From Diphasiastrum complanatum (lineage: Eukaryota; Streptophyta; Lycopodiopsida; Lycopodiales; Lycopodiaceae): a stretch of DNA of 64,000 nt. Positions 46,240 to 62,970 of the stretch are shown here, in pieces. A program made the position numbers and the translations under genes. A model generated the notes under the pieces. The model ran no database searches, was not told where the DNA came from, and worked only from the letters and a program-made list of their open reading frames with translations. The DNA is taken from NCBI GenBank assembly GCA_029204225.1, contig CM055092.1, forward strand, positions 13,458,476 through 13,522,475, given 5' to 3'. Within the stretch, counting starts at the first letter, position 1. Each line of letters starts with the position of its first letter.

Positions 46240-47040
46240 CATTGTTTTACACTGAATATTAGTCTACCAACGCCTTACCCTCAAAGCCTGTCTGGATATC
46301 ACTTCTTAATTAAAATGTTTAGGAGATGAATACAGCCTAATCGATATCTTAGCAACTTTGAAAATTTATGGGAGTTTTTGGCTCATCACATCTAATCCAC
46401 TTATCTACTCTGCATATCACGCAATTTAAACTTTAGCTTCAAATCCAGTCTGGAAATCACTTCTCAGTTGAATTTTTTGAGAGTTGAATAATCTATAAGA
46501 GCACTGTGCTCATCACATATGATCCACACCTCCACTCTCAATCTCAATTCACCAACACCTTGCCCCTCAAATCATGTCTAAAAATTACTACTTAATTGAA
46601 CTCTTTGATAGCTGAATACAGTCTAATTACTATCTGTTGTTGCAGCTTCGGAAATCTATAAGAGTATTGTGCTCATCACATTTGATCCACTCCACTACTC
46701 TCAATACGAGTCCATCAACACCTTGCCCTCAAGTCCTATCTGAAAATCACTTTCTAATTGGACTCTTTTTTGAGAAATACAATCTGATTGCAATCTTTTG
46801 CTACAGCTTTGAAAATCTAGAAGAGTATTGTGCTCCACGCTCTACTCTCAATATCATCCACCAACACCTTGCCCTCAAATCTTATTTACAAATCACTTCC
46901 TGATTGAAAGAATTATTCTTGAGCTAATCAATTCAATGTAATCCCTATGAAAATAATGTTATATCTATCTCTCTATTTTGCTCCTGCAGCTCTGAAATTC
47001 TTACAACACTATTCATCTCAAAAATTAGACACTATCAATT
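46240..47040 (+). repeat. Tandem array of ~145-165-bp units, about five copies
   Basis: The key word CAACACCTTGCCCTCAA and variants recur at 46268, ~46425, 46553, 46716 and 46862. Each is followed by a TCTGGAAATCACTTCTAATTG-like sequence, an AATACAGTCTAAT-like block and AAAATCTATAAGAGTATTGT with GCTCATCACAT. Copies are diverged. No coding potential. Confidence 0.8.
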
Positions 47041-47174
47041 GTTCTATGTTTCAGTTATGTTCATAAAAGTTCTGCTTCTCTTATGAAACAGTGGCAATCT
47101 AAACTAGGCATTGTCTTGCAATTGCAATTCAGTTATGCTCATAAAAATTTTGTCTCTCCACAAATTGTGTCTCG

Positions 47175-50660
<3,486 letters not shown>

Positions 50661-50689
50661 GGAGGTTTTTGAACAAAGGAGGTGTTTGC

Positions 50690-51000
50690 AACCTCACTAC
50701 AAGGACCGCATAATGACCGCAACCTCACTACAAGGACCCCATCAGGACTGCTATTAGGCCGCATAGGTACCGCATTTAGGCCATTTGTGGTCCTTTAGGA
50801 CACGCATTTCACTAGATCATCGGCCGCAATAGGAGCGCATTTAGGCCGCATAGGGACACAATTAGGCTGCATAGGGACCACATTTAGGCTGCATAAGGAC
50901 CACCGCAATTAGGCCGCATAGGGACCGCAATTAGGACACATAGGGACTGCAATTAGGATGCATAAGGACCGCAATTAGGCCGCATAGGGACCACCGCCAC
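50690..51000 (+). repeat. Short-period repeats of GCATAGGGACCGCAATTAGG type
   Basis: About ten variants of CCGCATAGGGACCGCAATTA, about 20-24 bp each, derived from the spacer wording of the preceding satellite. Confidence 0.85.
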
Positions 51001-51107
51001 GTAGATCAGAAAATCAGTGTTCGTCAACGACATACTGAATTTCCAAATCATCGGCAGCCAACTAGATCGGCCGCCATTGCCCATCAATGACGGGCACTCT
51101 TTACTAG
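51001..51107 (+). mobile_element. Helitron-like 3' terminus B
   Basis: GCCCATC-AAT-GACGGGC (51079-51095; one mismatch in the stem), spacer ACTCTTTA, then CTAG at 51104-51107 followed by T and a (TA)n target. It is preceded by GATCGGCCGCCATT, as at terminus D. The start given is arbitrary. Confidence 0.58.
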
Positions 51108-51245
51108 TATATATATATATATATAAAAACTTATGTACGTGTTGCGCATGTGTATGGGTGCACCCATGCATCCTCCTCCTCTCACCCATGCATGAGCTTT
51201 TTCTAACTAAAAAACTTGGGGAGGAGGATGCATGTATGGGGAATG
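51108..51245. repeat. Flank and foldback block after Helitron-like end B
   Basis: (TA)n, then AACTTATGTACG, TGTATGGGTGCACCCATGCA, and the inverted arms CCCATGCATCCTCCTCCTC (51163-51181) and GAGGAGGATGCATGTATGGG (51221-51240). Nearly identical to 45055-45200. Confidence 0.85.
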
Positions 51246-51261
51246 TGCATATCCTCATACA

Positions 51262-51301
51262 TTTGCACATTGTGTGTGTGTGTGTGTGTGCACGCACGTG
51301 C

Positions 51302-51344
<43 letters not shown>

Positions 51345-51440
51345 CGCGTGTTCGTTGTGTGTGTGTAACCTCCGACACAACGAATGCGTGTGTGTGTGTG
51401 CGCGCGCACGTGCATGCGCACGTACACACACACACATCTC
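51262..51440. repeat. GT-rich alternating purine-pyrimidine tract
   Basis: (TG)n runs broken by CGCGCG and CACGCACGTG, ending in (CA)n at 51424-51437; potential left-handed DNA or hairpin. Frames through it are Cys/Val or Thr/His repeats, not genes. Confidence 0.9.
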
Positions 51441-51491
51441 CATATATAAAACCTTTTGTAGATGAGATATATTGTATGAAGTATAGAGTCA

Positions 51492-52064
51492 TCACTGGTA
51501 TCTAACTTTATCCATACTTGCAACAACCTGCTTGGTGTGTTGATAAAGTCGGTCGTTTAGTTCCTCCAACAGGACCTTGATGGTCTCGTTGATGAAATGG
51601 CTTCCGCGATCACTGACTAGTTCCACTAGGCATCTGAAGCGCACAATGATATTTTCATAAAGGAACTTGGCGGTGGTCCTAGCATCAGCTACTCTTACTG
51701 CCTTGGCTTCGACCCATTTGGTGAGGTAGTCTGTGGCTACGATTATGTATCGAACCTGGGAACTCCTTGCTGTAGGGTGAATTGGACCAATATAGTCCAA
51801 TCCCCATTTTTCGAACGGTGCTTGGGCTAAGACTAGGTGCAATAGATCATAGTTCAATCTCGTTGGTCTCCTTGCTTTTTGGCACACATTGCACTTTTTC
51901 AAGTATTCCTCCGTATCTTTATGAATCGTTGGCCACCAACATCCTGATTGCAAGATCTTGTGAACTGTAATGTCAAATGCAAAATGACCTCCACCCATGC
52001 CTTCATGTGAAAGCGAAATGATCTGGGTGGTCTCATGAGGAAGAATACACCGCCGAAGAATTGC
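51492..52064 (-). mobile_element. Ty3/gypsy integrase fragment
   Basis: Reading from high to low coordinates: RRCILPHETTQI, then HEGMGGGHFA...KCNVCQKA (the HHCC zinc-binding N-terminus). The catalytic core follows with D in WGLDYIGPI and D in LVSDRGSHF, plus DYLTKWVEAKAV. The third acidic residue and the C-terminal domain are missing: the frame degrades into HTKQVVASMDKVRYQ and stops. The upstream edge runs directly into a CA-rich tract at 52065, so reverse transcriptase is absent. No LTR was seen nearby. This lineage differs from the chromovirus-like remnant at 22 kb. Confidence 0.93.
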
Positions 52065-52260
52065 ACATGCACACTCATACACACATGCACACACCATCGG
52101 CCACATAAATTACACATGCATACACACACGCACATTTCATACACACACACACACACACCATTGACCACATAAATCACACACACCATCAAGCACAAATCAT
52201 ACACACAAATCCACATACATAGATAACACATGCACTCACGTACATACACACACATACATT
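52065..52260. repeat. CA-rich imperfect microsatellite
   Basis: Many (CA)n runs interrupted by TGCACACTCATA and GGCCACATAAAT words. Junction with the gypsy integrase is at about 52064. Confidence 0.85.
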
Positions 52261-52261
52261 G

Positions 52262-52440
52262 GCCACCCGTCAACGATCATCAACGACCATAGGTTACCCA
52301 TCAACGACCATCGGCCACTCGTCAATGACCATCGGCCACCCATCAACGACCACCGGCCATAGGCCACCCGTCCATAGGCCACCCGGCCATAGGCCACCCA
52401 GCCATAGGCCACCCGGCCATAGGCCATAGGCCACCCGTCC
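52262..52440 (+). repeat. GGCCACCCGTCAACGACCAT minisatellite
   Basis: Units of roughly 12-27 bp based on CCACCCGTCAACGACCATC pass into CATAGGCCACCCGGC units. The wording foreshadows the hairpin of terminus C directly after it. Confidence 0.9.
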
Positions 52441-52472
52441 ATTGCCCGTCAACGACGGGCACTCTTTACTAG
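52441..52472 (+). mobile_element. Helitron-like 3' terminus C
   Basis: GCCCGTC-AAC-GACGGGC (52444-52460, perfect stem), spacer ACTCTTTA, CTAG at 52469-52472, then T. Identical to terminus A over the hairpin, spacer and CTAG. Upstream it is joined to a minisatellite made of similar words. Confidence 0.6.
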
Positions 52473-52640
52473 TATGTATAAACTTATGTACACTTTTGTA
52501 TGCATGGGTGAGGGACCCCATGCATCCTCCTCCCTCACCCATGCATACACTTTTTTTGAACTAAAAATTCAAAAAAAAAGAGGATGCATGTATGGGGAGA
52601 AGGATGCATGGCCCTTCTCCCCATGCATTCATGCATATTG
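52473..52640. repeat. Flank and foldback block after Helitron-like end C
   Basis: AAACTTATGTACACTTTTG, then CCCATGCATCCTCC (52517 on) with a complementary GAGGATGCATGTATGGGG arm (52580-52597). A diverged copy of the flanks of A and B. Confidence 0.8.
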
Positions 52641-53136
<496 letters not shown>

Positions 53137-53342
53137 TTACTACGTTGAGAGGATTTTTGAATCAAGACTCTCTGTCTCTCGCGTTTTGGAACATTTCTAA
53201 TCTCGATTTTTGGCTCTTGCATAATTGTTAACGGTGTATTTAAACTTACATTTGTTACAATTGCGATTTTTGGCTTTTGGAAAATCGTTGATGGTGTATT
53301 TACATTGGTAGCTATGATCGATAGCACTGAGTGCAGTGAGCA

Positions 53343-53459
<117 letters not shown>

Positions 53460-53610
53460 CTCTCTCTAGCACGTGCGATTTTTGCTTTTTGGAGATTTTT
53501 GGATTGGATCATTGGCTTCATTTTGGATCGGAGGCTTGGAGGCTTCATTTTGGATTGGAGGCTACGTTTTCTGGATTGGATCTCGATTGGCCACTGGAAA
53601 TCTGCACAGG

Positions 53611-53724
<114 letters not shown>

Positions 53725-53890
53725 GCATCACACCATCAAAACAGCGGCATGATCGTGCTTGATTTTGTTAAATCTGACAAGTATTGTTAGTTGGTACCTA
53801 TCTTTTGATGATGTCTTGCTACCTACTATCTTTTTCTTGCATCGTGACTGGGACTAGAATGCGATGTGCATCGTGTCTGGCATTTTCTTG

Positions 53891-54004
53891 GATTCAATGT
53901 GGATCACGACTGGCAAGCTATCGGACTCAGCTATCAGAATCTGCATGGATTCGGTGTGGATTGCGACTAGCAAACTATCAGACTCTGCTATCAGAATCTG
54001 ATAT
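53891..54004 (+). repeat. 57-bp tandem duplication
   Basis: Two units start GATTCAATGTGGAT (53891) and GATTCGGTGTGGAT (53948), each running through GCGACT-GCAA-CTATC and CTATCAGAATCTG. Confidence 0.88.
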
Positions 54005-54100
54005 CAAACCGTGAGGTGTTGAAGATCTCGACCTGGCTACTATCGGAACGTGAGCCACTAGAAAACCTGTTATCAGAGCCTGCTATCACCTACTATCAAA

Positions 54101-54288
<188 letters not shown>

Positions 54289-54569
54289 CATATTTGATTA
54301 TGTGGGATTTGCTTTAGGCAAAAAATGTTGTGGTTTACTAAGACATTACACCATAAATAGTAGTGAGCCCAATATTTCTCTTTGTTCAACATCGTTTTGA
54401 ATTTGGAAATGCCATTGGATTCTCATAGTAAAGTGGTGACCCATATTCTTTGCCGTTGGGATTATAAATTTTTGATAAAAGCAGGATCTTATAGTCTCTC
54501 TTTCATATGCATCACACCATCAAAATGGCTGCATACTAAATTAGAAATAGTAATTATTGAGAAAAATAC

Positions 54570-54945
54570 CCACTTATTGCATTACATTATTGGTCGGAGG
54601 TTCGAGAGTTGTTGTACCAGGACTTGCCGAGGCAATATTGGTACAACAAGAGAACGCGTAGGTGGAGTCGTCGAATCAACGTGCAGACCCCCTACCATTG
54701 GTCGCATGTATGTTGTACACCCCTCCGAAGGGGAGAGGTTCTATATGCGAGTTCTTTTGGCTCATGTCAAAGGTCATTTGGTTGAGGATTACATTCACCA
54801 ATTCAAGGTTTTGGGGTGTAGTGGAAGTAGTGAAAATGTTAGTCAAGTTGTCATAGATAAAGCTTTATGTGACGTGGAAGACATAATGCAAGCTATGCAA
54901 TGGTACCAGATTGATCGTGGGCAAGTTGGGGAAAACGATCATTGA
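54570..54945 (+). mobile_element. Helitron helicase (PIF1-like) domain fragment
   Basis: Translation in one frame gives RELLYQDLPRQYWYNKRTRR followed by WSRR. After a frame change near 54690 it gives PTIGRMYVVHPSEGERFYMR, then VLLAHVKG. This matches the conserved helicase-region block of plant Helitron Rep-Hel proteins (LLYQ-FP...WNKK-R-W..R, then IGRMYFVHPS-GERFYLRLLL-HVKG). The next conserved blocks (FEDLRTV and later) are not recognisable; the frame stops at 54943. Rep and the helicase Walker motifs are missing. Strand agrees with the Helitron-like 3' ends, and terminus D lies 1.5 kb downstream. Confidence 0.72.
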
Positions 54946-55223
54946 GATGTAGTTGTTTGACGAGTATATGTGGGCTGATAATGTAGTTGTTTTGTGTGTG
55001 GTCACCTTCAACTTCCTGTTGCCTTCGACCTTCTTGCCTTGGTGCCAGATACTATGGAGGTAATTGGTAATGTTAGTATTGTTGTTTTTGGTGAGTTGTT
55101 TGGTATATCAAATATATGACTTTACATAGTTTGCAATTGTCGAATGCAAAGTTGTCATATGTTGTTCAAATTATGTGTTGTTATATGTACATTTTTTTTC
55201 TGACATTCTTGGTGTTGTTGCAG

Positions 55224-55550
55224 ATGTCGAAGATCTACATAAATCACAGGACCTTTGTGCGAGACCTGATGGAATTATTTTGTTTCGATGATGAGGTGTC
55301 TCGTTGCTCCATTTTGTGGTTGATAGAAGCTTACGCGGAGTTCTTATTCCAAGAACAAAGGAGAAGATGTTTTTTTCCGAGAGAATATCGATTCCTATTA
55401 GATGTAGATATGTTACTTAGGAATGTGGCATATGTTTGGAGACATGTTAGTATTGTTATACTTAGTGACTTTGAGCCAATGCTAGAAAACTTGGTATATG
55501 CCCAAGTATTGGTTTCTGATTTATCAGATGACCTAATGTCTATTTTTTAA
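55224..55550 (+). other. Open frame, 108 codons, unrecognised
   Basis: An ATG directly after an acceptor-like TTGTTGCAG opens MSKIYINHRTFVRDLMELF, then DDEVSRCSILWLIEAYAEFL, REYRFLLDVDMLLRN and SDLSDDLMSIF. The acidic/hydrophobic helical mix looks like real protein, but I recall no family. It lies between the Helitron helicase piece and terminus D, so it could be cargo captured by a Helitron; that is inference. Confidence 0.3.
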
Positions 55551-55624
55551 AAAGATTGGAATGTGAAATTGTTGCTGCTCTAATTTTTTATAACAATTTG
55601 GGTTTTTGTGATGAATGTTTTTCA

Positions 55625-55667
55625 AACCCACACAGACACACAGGCACACACATCGCTAAATAAAAGT

Positions 55668-55698
<31 letters not shown>

Positions 55699-55700
55699 TT
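55625..55700. repeat. (CA)n microsatellite
   Basis: CACACA runs with short interruptions. Confidence 0.9.
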
Positions 55701-55724
55701 CGTCACCTCAACCACCCACTTTCT

Positions 55725-56360
55725 TAGAGACACGAATTTTTGGAGACTCGAGACAAATTTTTGGAGACACGAATTTTGGAGACGAATTTATGGAGACTCA
55801 AAATTTTCGAGACTCAATTTTTGCAGACTCAAATTTTTGGAGACACAAATTTTTCTAAACTTGAATGTTTAGAGACACGAATTTTTGGAGACTCAATTTT
55901 TGAAGACTCGAATTTTTAAAGACGAAAATTTTTGGAGACTCGAATTTTGAGACTCACATTTTTTGAGACCGACTCGATTTATTGTAAAGGCTCAAATTTT
56001 TTCATATGATTGAATTTTTCCATTGACTCAAATTTTCCAATACTCAAATTCTTCAAATTACTCAAATTCTTCAAATTACTCAAATTTTTGCAATGGATCA
56101 ATTTTTTTGGAACATCTCGAATTTTTTCGACGACTCAAATTTTTTCCAAAGACTCAAATTTTTTCGAAGGATCGAACTGTCAACTCAATTTTTTTTAAAG
56201 GATCGAAGGACCTTTTGTATGGTCAAGTCGAAGTTTTCAAAAGACTCAAATTTTTTCGAAGACTCGAATGTTTTAAAAGACTCAATTTTTTCATGAGACT
56301 CGAATTTTCTAAGGACTCAAATTTTTGCAAGGACTCGAATTTTTCCAAAGACTCGAGATC
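55725..56360 (+). repeat. Degenerate minisatellite GGAGACTCGAATTTTT
   Basis: About 28 units of roughly 18-26 bp of the form GAGACTCAAATTTTTGG or AAGACTCGAATTTTTTC. The unit drifts along the array: GGAGAC in the first half, AAGGACTC in the second. No coding value. Confidence 0.92.
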
Positions 56361-56434
56361 GGCCATCATCCAAATCATCGGTCGTCACCTAAATCGGCCG
56401 CCATTGCCCGTCAACGATGAGCCCTCACAACTAG
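56361..56434 (+). mobile_element. Helitron-like 3' terminus D (degenerate)
   Basis: GCCCGTC-AAC-GATGAGC (56406-56422) is a decayed form of the A/C hairpin. The 8-nt spacer CCTCACAA and CTAG at 56431-56434 follow, then T. It is preceded by AAATCGGCCGCCATT, as at B. Its downstream flank differs from A-C: a (GTAT)n/(CATA)n/(TA)n tract. Confidence 0.5.
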
Positions 56435-58620
<2,186 letters not shown>

Positions 58621-61377
58621 GACGAATTCTAAAAAAAAATAGAACCAAATGCAAACCAAAATATAAGAGAGAATGGATCAATTGGTATGACATTGGGTTG
58701 TATATTGACAGGTAAATCAACTGAATCTATGCGTATAAAGTCTAAAATTGAAGAGGGCTTGATGATGGACATACAAAAATTCCTAGACAAAACATTACTC
58801 CAAGGTGTCTGTGATTTTGCTGATAAGCAGGGAAGCATATGGTACAATTTTCAATCTTATCCGAGAAGCATTTAAGCAAGTTTGTATCAAGAATGTTCCT
58901 CTTCCAAGGTCATATCATTTAAAGCATGAGAGAAATAACCTAACACATGAATGCATTTCATGTTAAAGAGACATATTAGACCGTAGGAAGATCTATATCA
59001 TGCAATGCATCAAACAACCTATTTGTTGATTTAAATCAATTATTGAGATATATGATTAGTTTCTATGACATCACCATGAAAAATGTAACTAGTAAAATAA
59101 TCATAGTACTTAAGTTACATGAGTCAAAAATAGTTAAAGGGCAAAAGATGGAGAGGGTTAGTATAACTCTCATGAAAGGTGCCCTTGCACAATCAATCGA
59201 TCAAGGAGGTTTTGATGTTACATAAAGCACATGCATTACAAGAGAGAATCTTGATCCAAACTAGAAACATATTTTGCCGATTCCACTAAAGAATGAAAAT
59301 ATATGTACTCTACATGCAGAGGTAAGAATAATAGAGGCTAAAAGCATGTTTTGGTAGTGCAACATGGACTGTCAAGGACACTACCTTTTTTGGGTACAAA
59401 TGCACTCAAAAAAATGTTTATTGTTTAGCATTTTAAACTGGATCCACTAGAGATATGAAGTGACTATGACTGTTTGTAATAGATTTAGGTGTGTAATTGT
59501 AATAATTGCTTAATAATTACTTCTGTTGTGGGATAGCAGGCTGTCGGCTTCTCTCTCTTGCTCTTGCTCTCTCGCAATCCAGCTCGCGCTCTCTCCTCGC
59601 ATTTGAAAGATCTCTCGCTCTAGCTTTCTCTCTCTCATCGCGTTCGCAACATCTCTCAGTACTGGTCTGATATACCTCCTTCTTGCTGATCATGCTCTTT
59701 CTGATCGCGCTGTGGCTAATTCAGGTCTTTCTTGCTGATCGTGATCTGTCTGATCGATTCCAACATGGATAGTTTTCAGGGCAATAATATATATTTCACA
59801 GATTCAATTTCGGATAATTCTACTGTAAGATTTGAAATAACTTTTTGTAATGGCTCATGATTTGTTTGAAGACTTGTGTTTTCTTGAAACAATTGTTGTA
59901 TTGCACTCTCTCTCTCTCTCATGACAGTGAGAGAATATACATCTCCAAGACCTGAATCCTCTGTATTGAAAATGTATGTCCATAATTTTGTGATCTTTCA
60001 CAATATCCCAAGGAACCATTATGCTCGTTACATATCCATATGACTAACTAAGTTATTGAGGAGAAGACAGGATGTTGTAGGGTATTAGGATCTTAGGATA
60101 CAAAGGCCCATCTGTCCACAGATCCAAATTCTTTTTTCTTTCAGTTCGATAACGTAAAAGGTCTTCAACAAATATTGTTAATCCTTTGACCCCTCTTTTC
60201 TATTAAGGTGCCAAGTTTGAGGGAATGTCCAAATGACGATGATACAAAGTCGTCATTTTTAAAAGTAAAAAACCAGTCACAAGCTTTAGAGCAATCAGAA
60301 CAAAAATACTAAAAAAATATTTGAATGCAAATATATTCTACTTAATGCGAAAACACCAATTTTGATGATTGCTTCTATAATGGTGATTCCCTCCATATTC
60401 AAATATGGAGATGGCACTCATATTTTGATTTCAATGTGAAGATGATATTCAGATTTTGATTTCAATGTCAAGATGGCACTCATATTTTGTTTTCGATGTC
60501 CAGATGACGCTTACATTTTGTTTTCAATGTGAAAATGGTGCTTATATTGATTTCAAAAGTCAAGAGAGAATATGCATTCTAAATCATATTTGTTAAATTG
60601 TGACTAGATATAATGTTACCATGACTACAGTTCATTTGGTTAACTGTAACTGTAGACGAGCTGGTTATACCATTGGGAGTGGTGTACTCTTTAAGATTGG
60701 TGTGGGCAAGCAAATAAACAATATAAATTTTCTTAATTAGAGTTTTTGTTCCATTCTATGTGGCATTTCTTATAGGGTCTTTTTCTAGTTTGAAACTCGT
60801 CTAATGTGTCGAAAAGAGGTGTGTAAAAGATAGGCCTAAAAGAATCTAATAAAAATAGTTCGAACGACAAGAAAGAAAATTTATTGTGTGCAGCGGAATA
60901 AACTATCTTCCTCTTTCTTCATGCATGACTATGCCTATCAATTTTGAACAAAACAATAGTGATAAAAATCACGTTCGATCTTATAGTAACTAACTTTGAA
61001 ATCATTAGTACTACAGTGATTACGTAGCCAAACATTTAGGCATTGAATTATCAAACAAATAATCTGTTGCAAAGAATTACAGAAACGCATACATTCTGAG
61101 ACAAACCTAAATGCAATAAAAGATAGTATTGATTCAGTATGAAACAAAACAGAAGTAAATGAGTACAACAAGTTTGCGGATCAAAGCCGTGTACTCTAAG
61201 CTATTTCTGAACGACTAAATAAAAGTCTGAATTAAGCAGCAACTACTGATAAGCAGTAAGTGCAATAGCAATCTCTAATCAACTCTAAAGAACTGAGCTA
61301 GAATGCTTAAGAATGTTCAAGCTCGCAAGCTTGAGAGAGAGCTAACTATTCAATACTTGATTTGATTTGATTATTAG
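58621..61377. other. Non-coding stretch
   Basis: Only short frames. A CT/TCGC-rich part (59550-59650) contains repeated CTGATCGTG/CTGATCGCG words. Around 60400-60550 the phrase AATGTGAAGATG/CATATTTTGATTTC occurs four times in variant form. No gene recognised. Confidence 0.5.
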
Positions 61378-61923
61378 GTGTTGAAATGTGAACAACTATT
61401 TATACTAAGCAATTAGGTCATCAAAAGCGTCATCTAGTTGGCTGTGATATATTGGCATCCATCTAGTTAGGACTTCTCAGAAACTACTTGCTGATGGATT
61501 AATGCAAGTCAGTGGCTTTGGTTGTAAACAGTCTATCTGCAGAAATGAACGTAAATTGTCACTCTGCAGAAATGAATGTAAATTGCCACAGGCAAAAAAT
61601 ACGACAAATGTGAAAAATGTGACAGTCTTCGCTAAAGTCATTTTCTTGACTTTTAGGACATCTGACATTTTGCGAAAAATGCGACAGTCTTTGTTAAAGT
61701 TATTTCTTTAACTTCTAGGACATCTGGTCCACAAAGCTAAATCTAAAACCAACTTAATTTGTGCATGGCTATGGAATTGATTGTATTGATCCAGTGACTT
61801 CAAAGTTGTGATCAAGTATGGTAGACTTCGAACTATTGAAGTCAATCTAAATCCGATAGACGTAGTTGCATGCACCGAGACGCTTCTCTCTGTCACGACG
61901 CAAGACCTCACTGAATCCCAACA
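61378..61923 (+). mobile_element. Candidate 5' LTR of a copia element
   Basis: TGTTGAAATG (61378) to CCCAACA (61923), with a degenerate initiator-Met primer site directly after it. The ends are weakly inverted (TGTTG/CAACA). About 546 bp. No second LTR is visible, so the 5' border is tentative. Confidence 0.4.
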
Positions 61924-61935
61924 TGGTATTAGAAC
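61924..61935 (+). promoter_or_regulatory. Degenerate copia primer-binding site
   Basis: TGGTATTAGAAC matches TGGTATCAGAGC at 10 of 12 positions and lies about 150 bp before a gag fragment on the same strand. Confidence 0.55.
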
Positions 61936-62069
61936 AATAATTTTTACTGTCTGATTCTTTTGAAACAAACTTAGAGCTTATATTATCATAACAATTGTTC
62001 TGATAACGAGTAAGCACTTACTATAGTTGTTTCTAGTCATATAATCTACTATTTGCATACACCCATCCT

Positions 62070-62405
62070 AAATTTCCAGATGGATTCGCAATCAGAGTAG
62101 TACTGGCCAAGGAGCTTTGGGAAATAGTCGTTGGAACTAAACTACTTCCTAGTGTCGATGAGCAAGCCATTTCTAAATGGAAGCTCAAGGATGGCAAGGT
62201 TTTCACCTTGATCACCATTAACATCTCCGACACACAGATTGGCCACATCAGCCAAGCCCAATCTTCGAAAGAGGCTTGGGATATATTGAATACACTATAC
62301 AAAGTGAGGGATGTCACTTCAAAGCTGCATTTGAGCTTATATCATATCGTGATGACTGGCAGTGAAAGCTTGAGCAAGGACGGTTTAAGATCGGAAGCAC
62401 GTTAG
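62070..62405 (+). mobile_element. Ty1/copia gag (UBN2-type) fragment
   Basis: RVVLAKELWEIVVGT, then WKLKDGKVFTLITINISDTQ, SSKEAWDILNTLY and TSKLHLSL match the copia gag domain (W...D..A...I.LSV.D.QI...A..AKEAWD.L...Y, then KL.L). It breaks off at 62405. Zinc knuckle, protease and pol do not follow on this strand, since a minus-strand LTR lies at 62671. Confidence 0.85.
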
Positions 62406-62670
62406 TTAGCAGGAAAATAATCAGGATGAATGATTCACTTAAATGCTCAATAGAACGATACAGTAGGGAGATAGAAATTTCACTCTAATTAAAATCAACA
62501 AAAATGATTACAATTGCTTGAAGTGATAACTTCAGCATGTTTGTTGTAGCACTGGCAACATGAATTCTTCTTATGAGAGGATTTATTAGTGATCAACTAT
62601 CAACTAAGTGTGTTTTCAGTTGATTCTATATTACAAAAATATCTACTTGACAAAATATCTACCTGTTAAA

Positions 62671-62970
62671 TGTGAAGGATTTCAAATTAATGGTGATCCA
62701 ATCCATAAAAAGATCTTGGGTTACAAAAGAAGCTACTCTACCAATCTCACCAATGTAGAAAAATTGGCATCTACACGCAAAATGAGATGCAAACTCTAAT
62801 AGAACTTGATCAAACATGAATCAACTCTCTCGACTTGATCTAACCTACATTAGGAGTGGGTTGCCACGTGGAATCTTGGCTTTCCATGTGTGGAACCTAA
62901 TTATGCACAATATCTACAAAGTTCTACATGGCTAGATTTGCCAAAATAGGCTATTTTTCACACTCCTCCT
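62671..62970 (-). mobile_element. 3' LTR and polypurine tract of a minus-strand copia-like element
   Basis: On the minus strand AGGAGGAG is followed by TGTGAAAAATAG (LTR start at 62962), and the LTR ends ATCCTTCACA at 62671. It is 292 bp with TGTGAA/TTCACA inverted ends. The part from 62671 upward aligns with the LTR at 31770 (shared CACCAATGTAGAAAAAT, CATCTACAC-CAA, TGAGATGCAAAC and TAATAGAACTTGATCAAAC). It is shorter, so the family has internal deletions. Confidence 0.8.

Noticed and set aside
59550-59760. Promoter or CpG-island-like region from TCGC-rich sequence
   Set aside because: It is a degenerate CT/TCGC repeat with no gene downstream.
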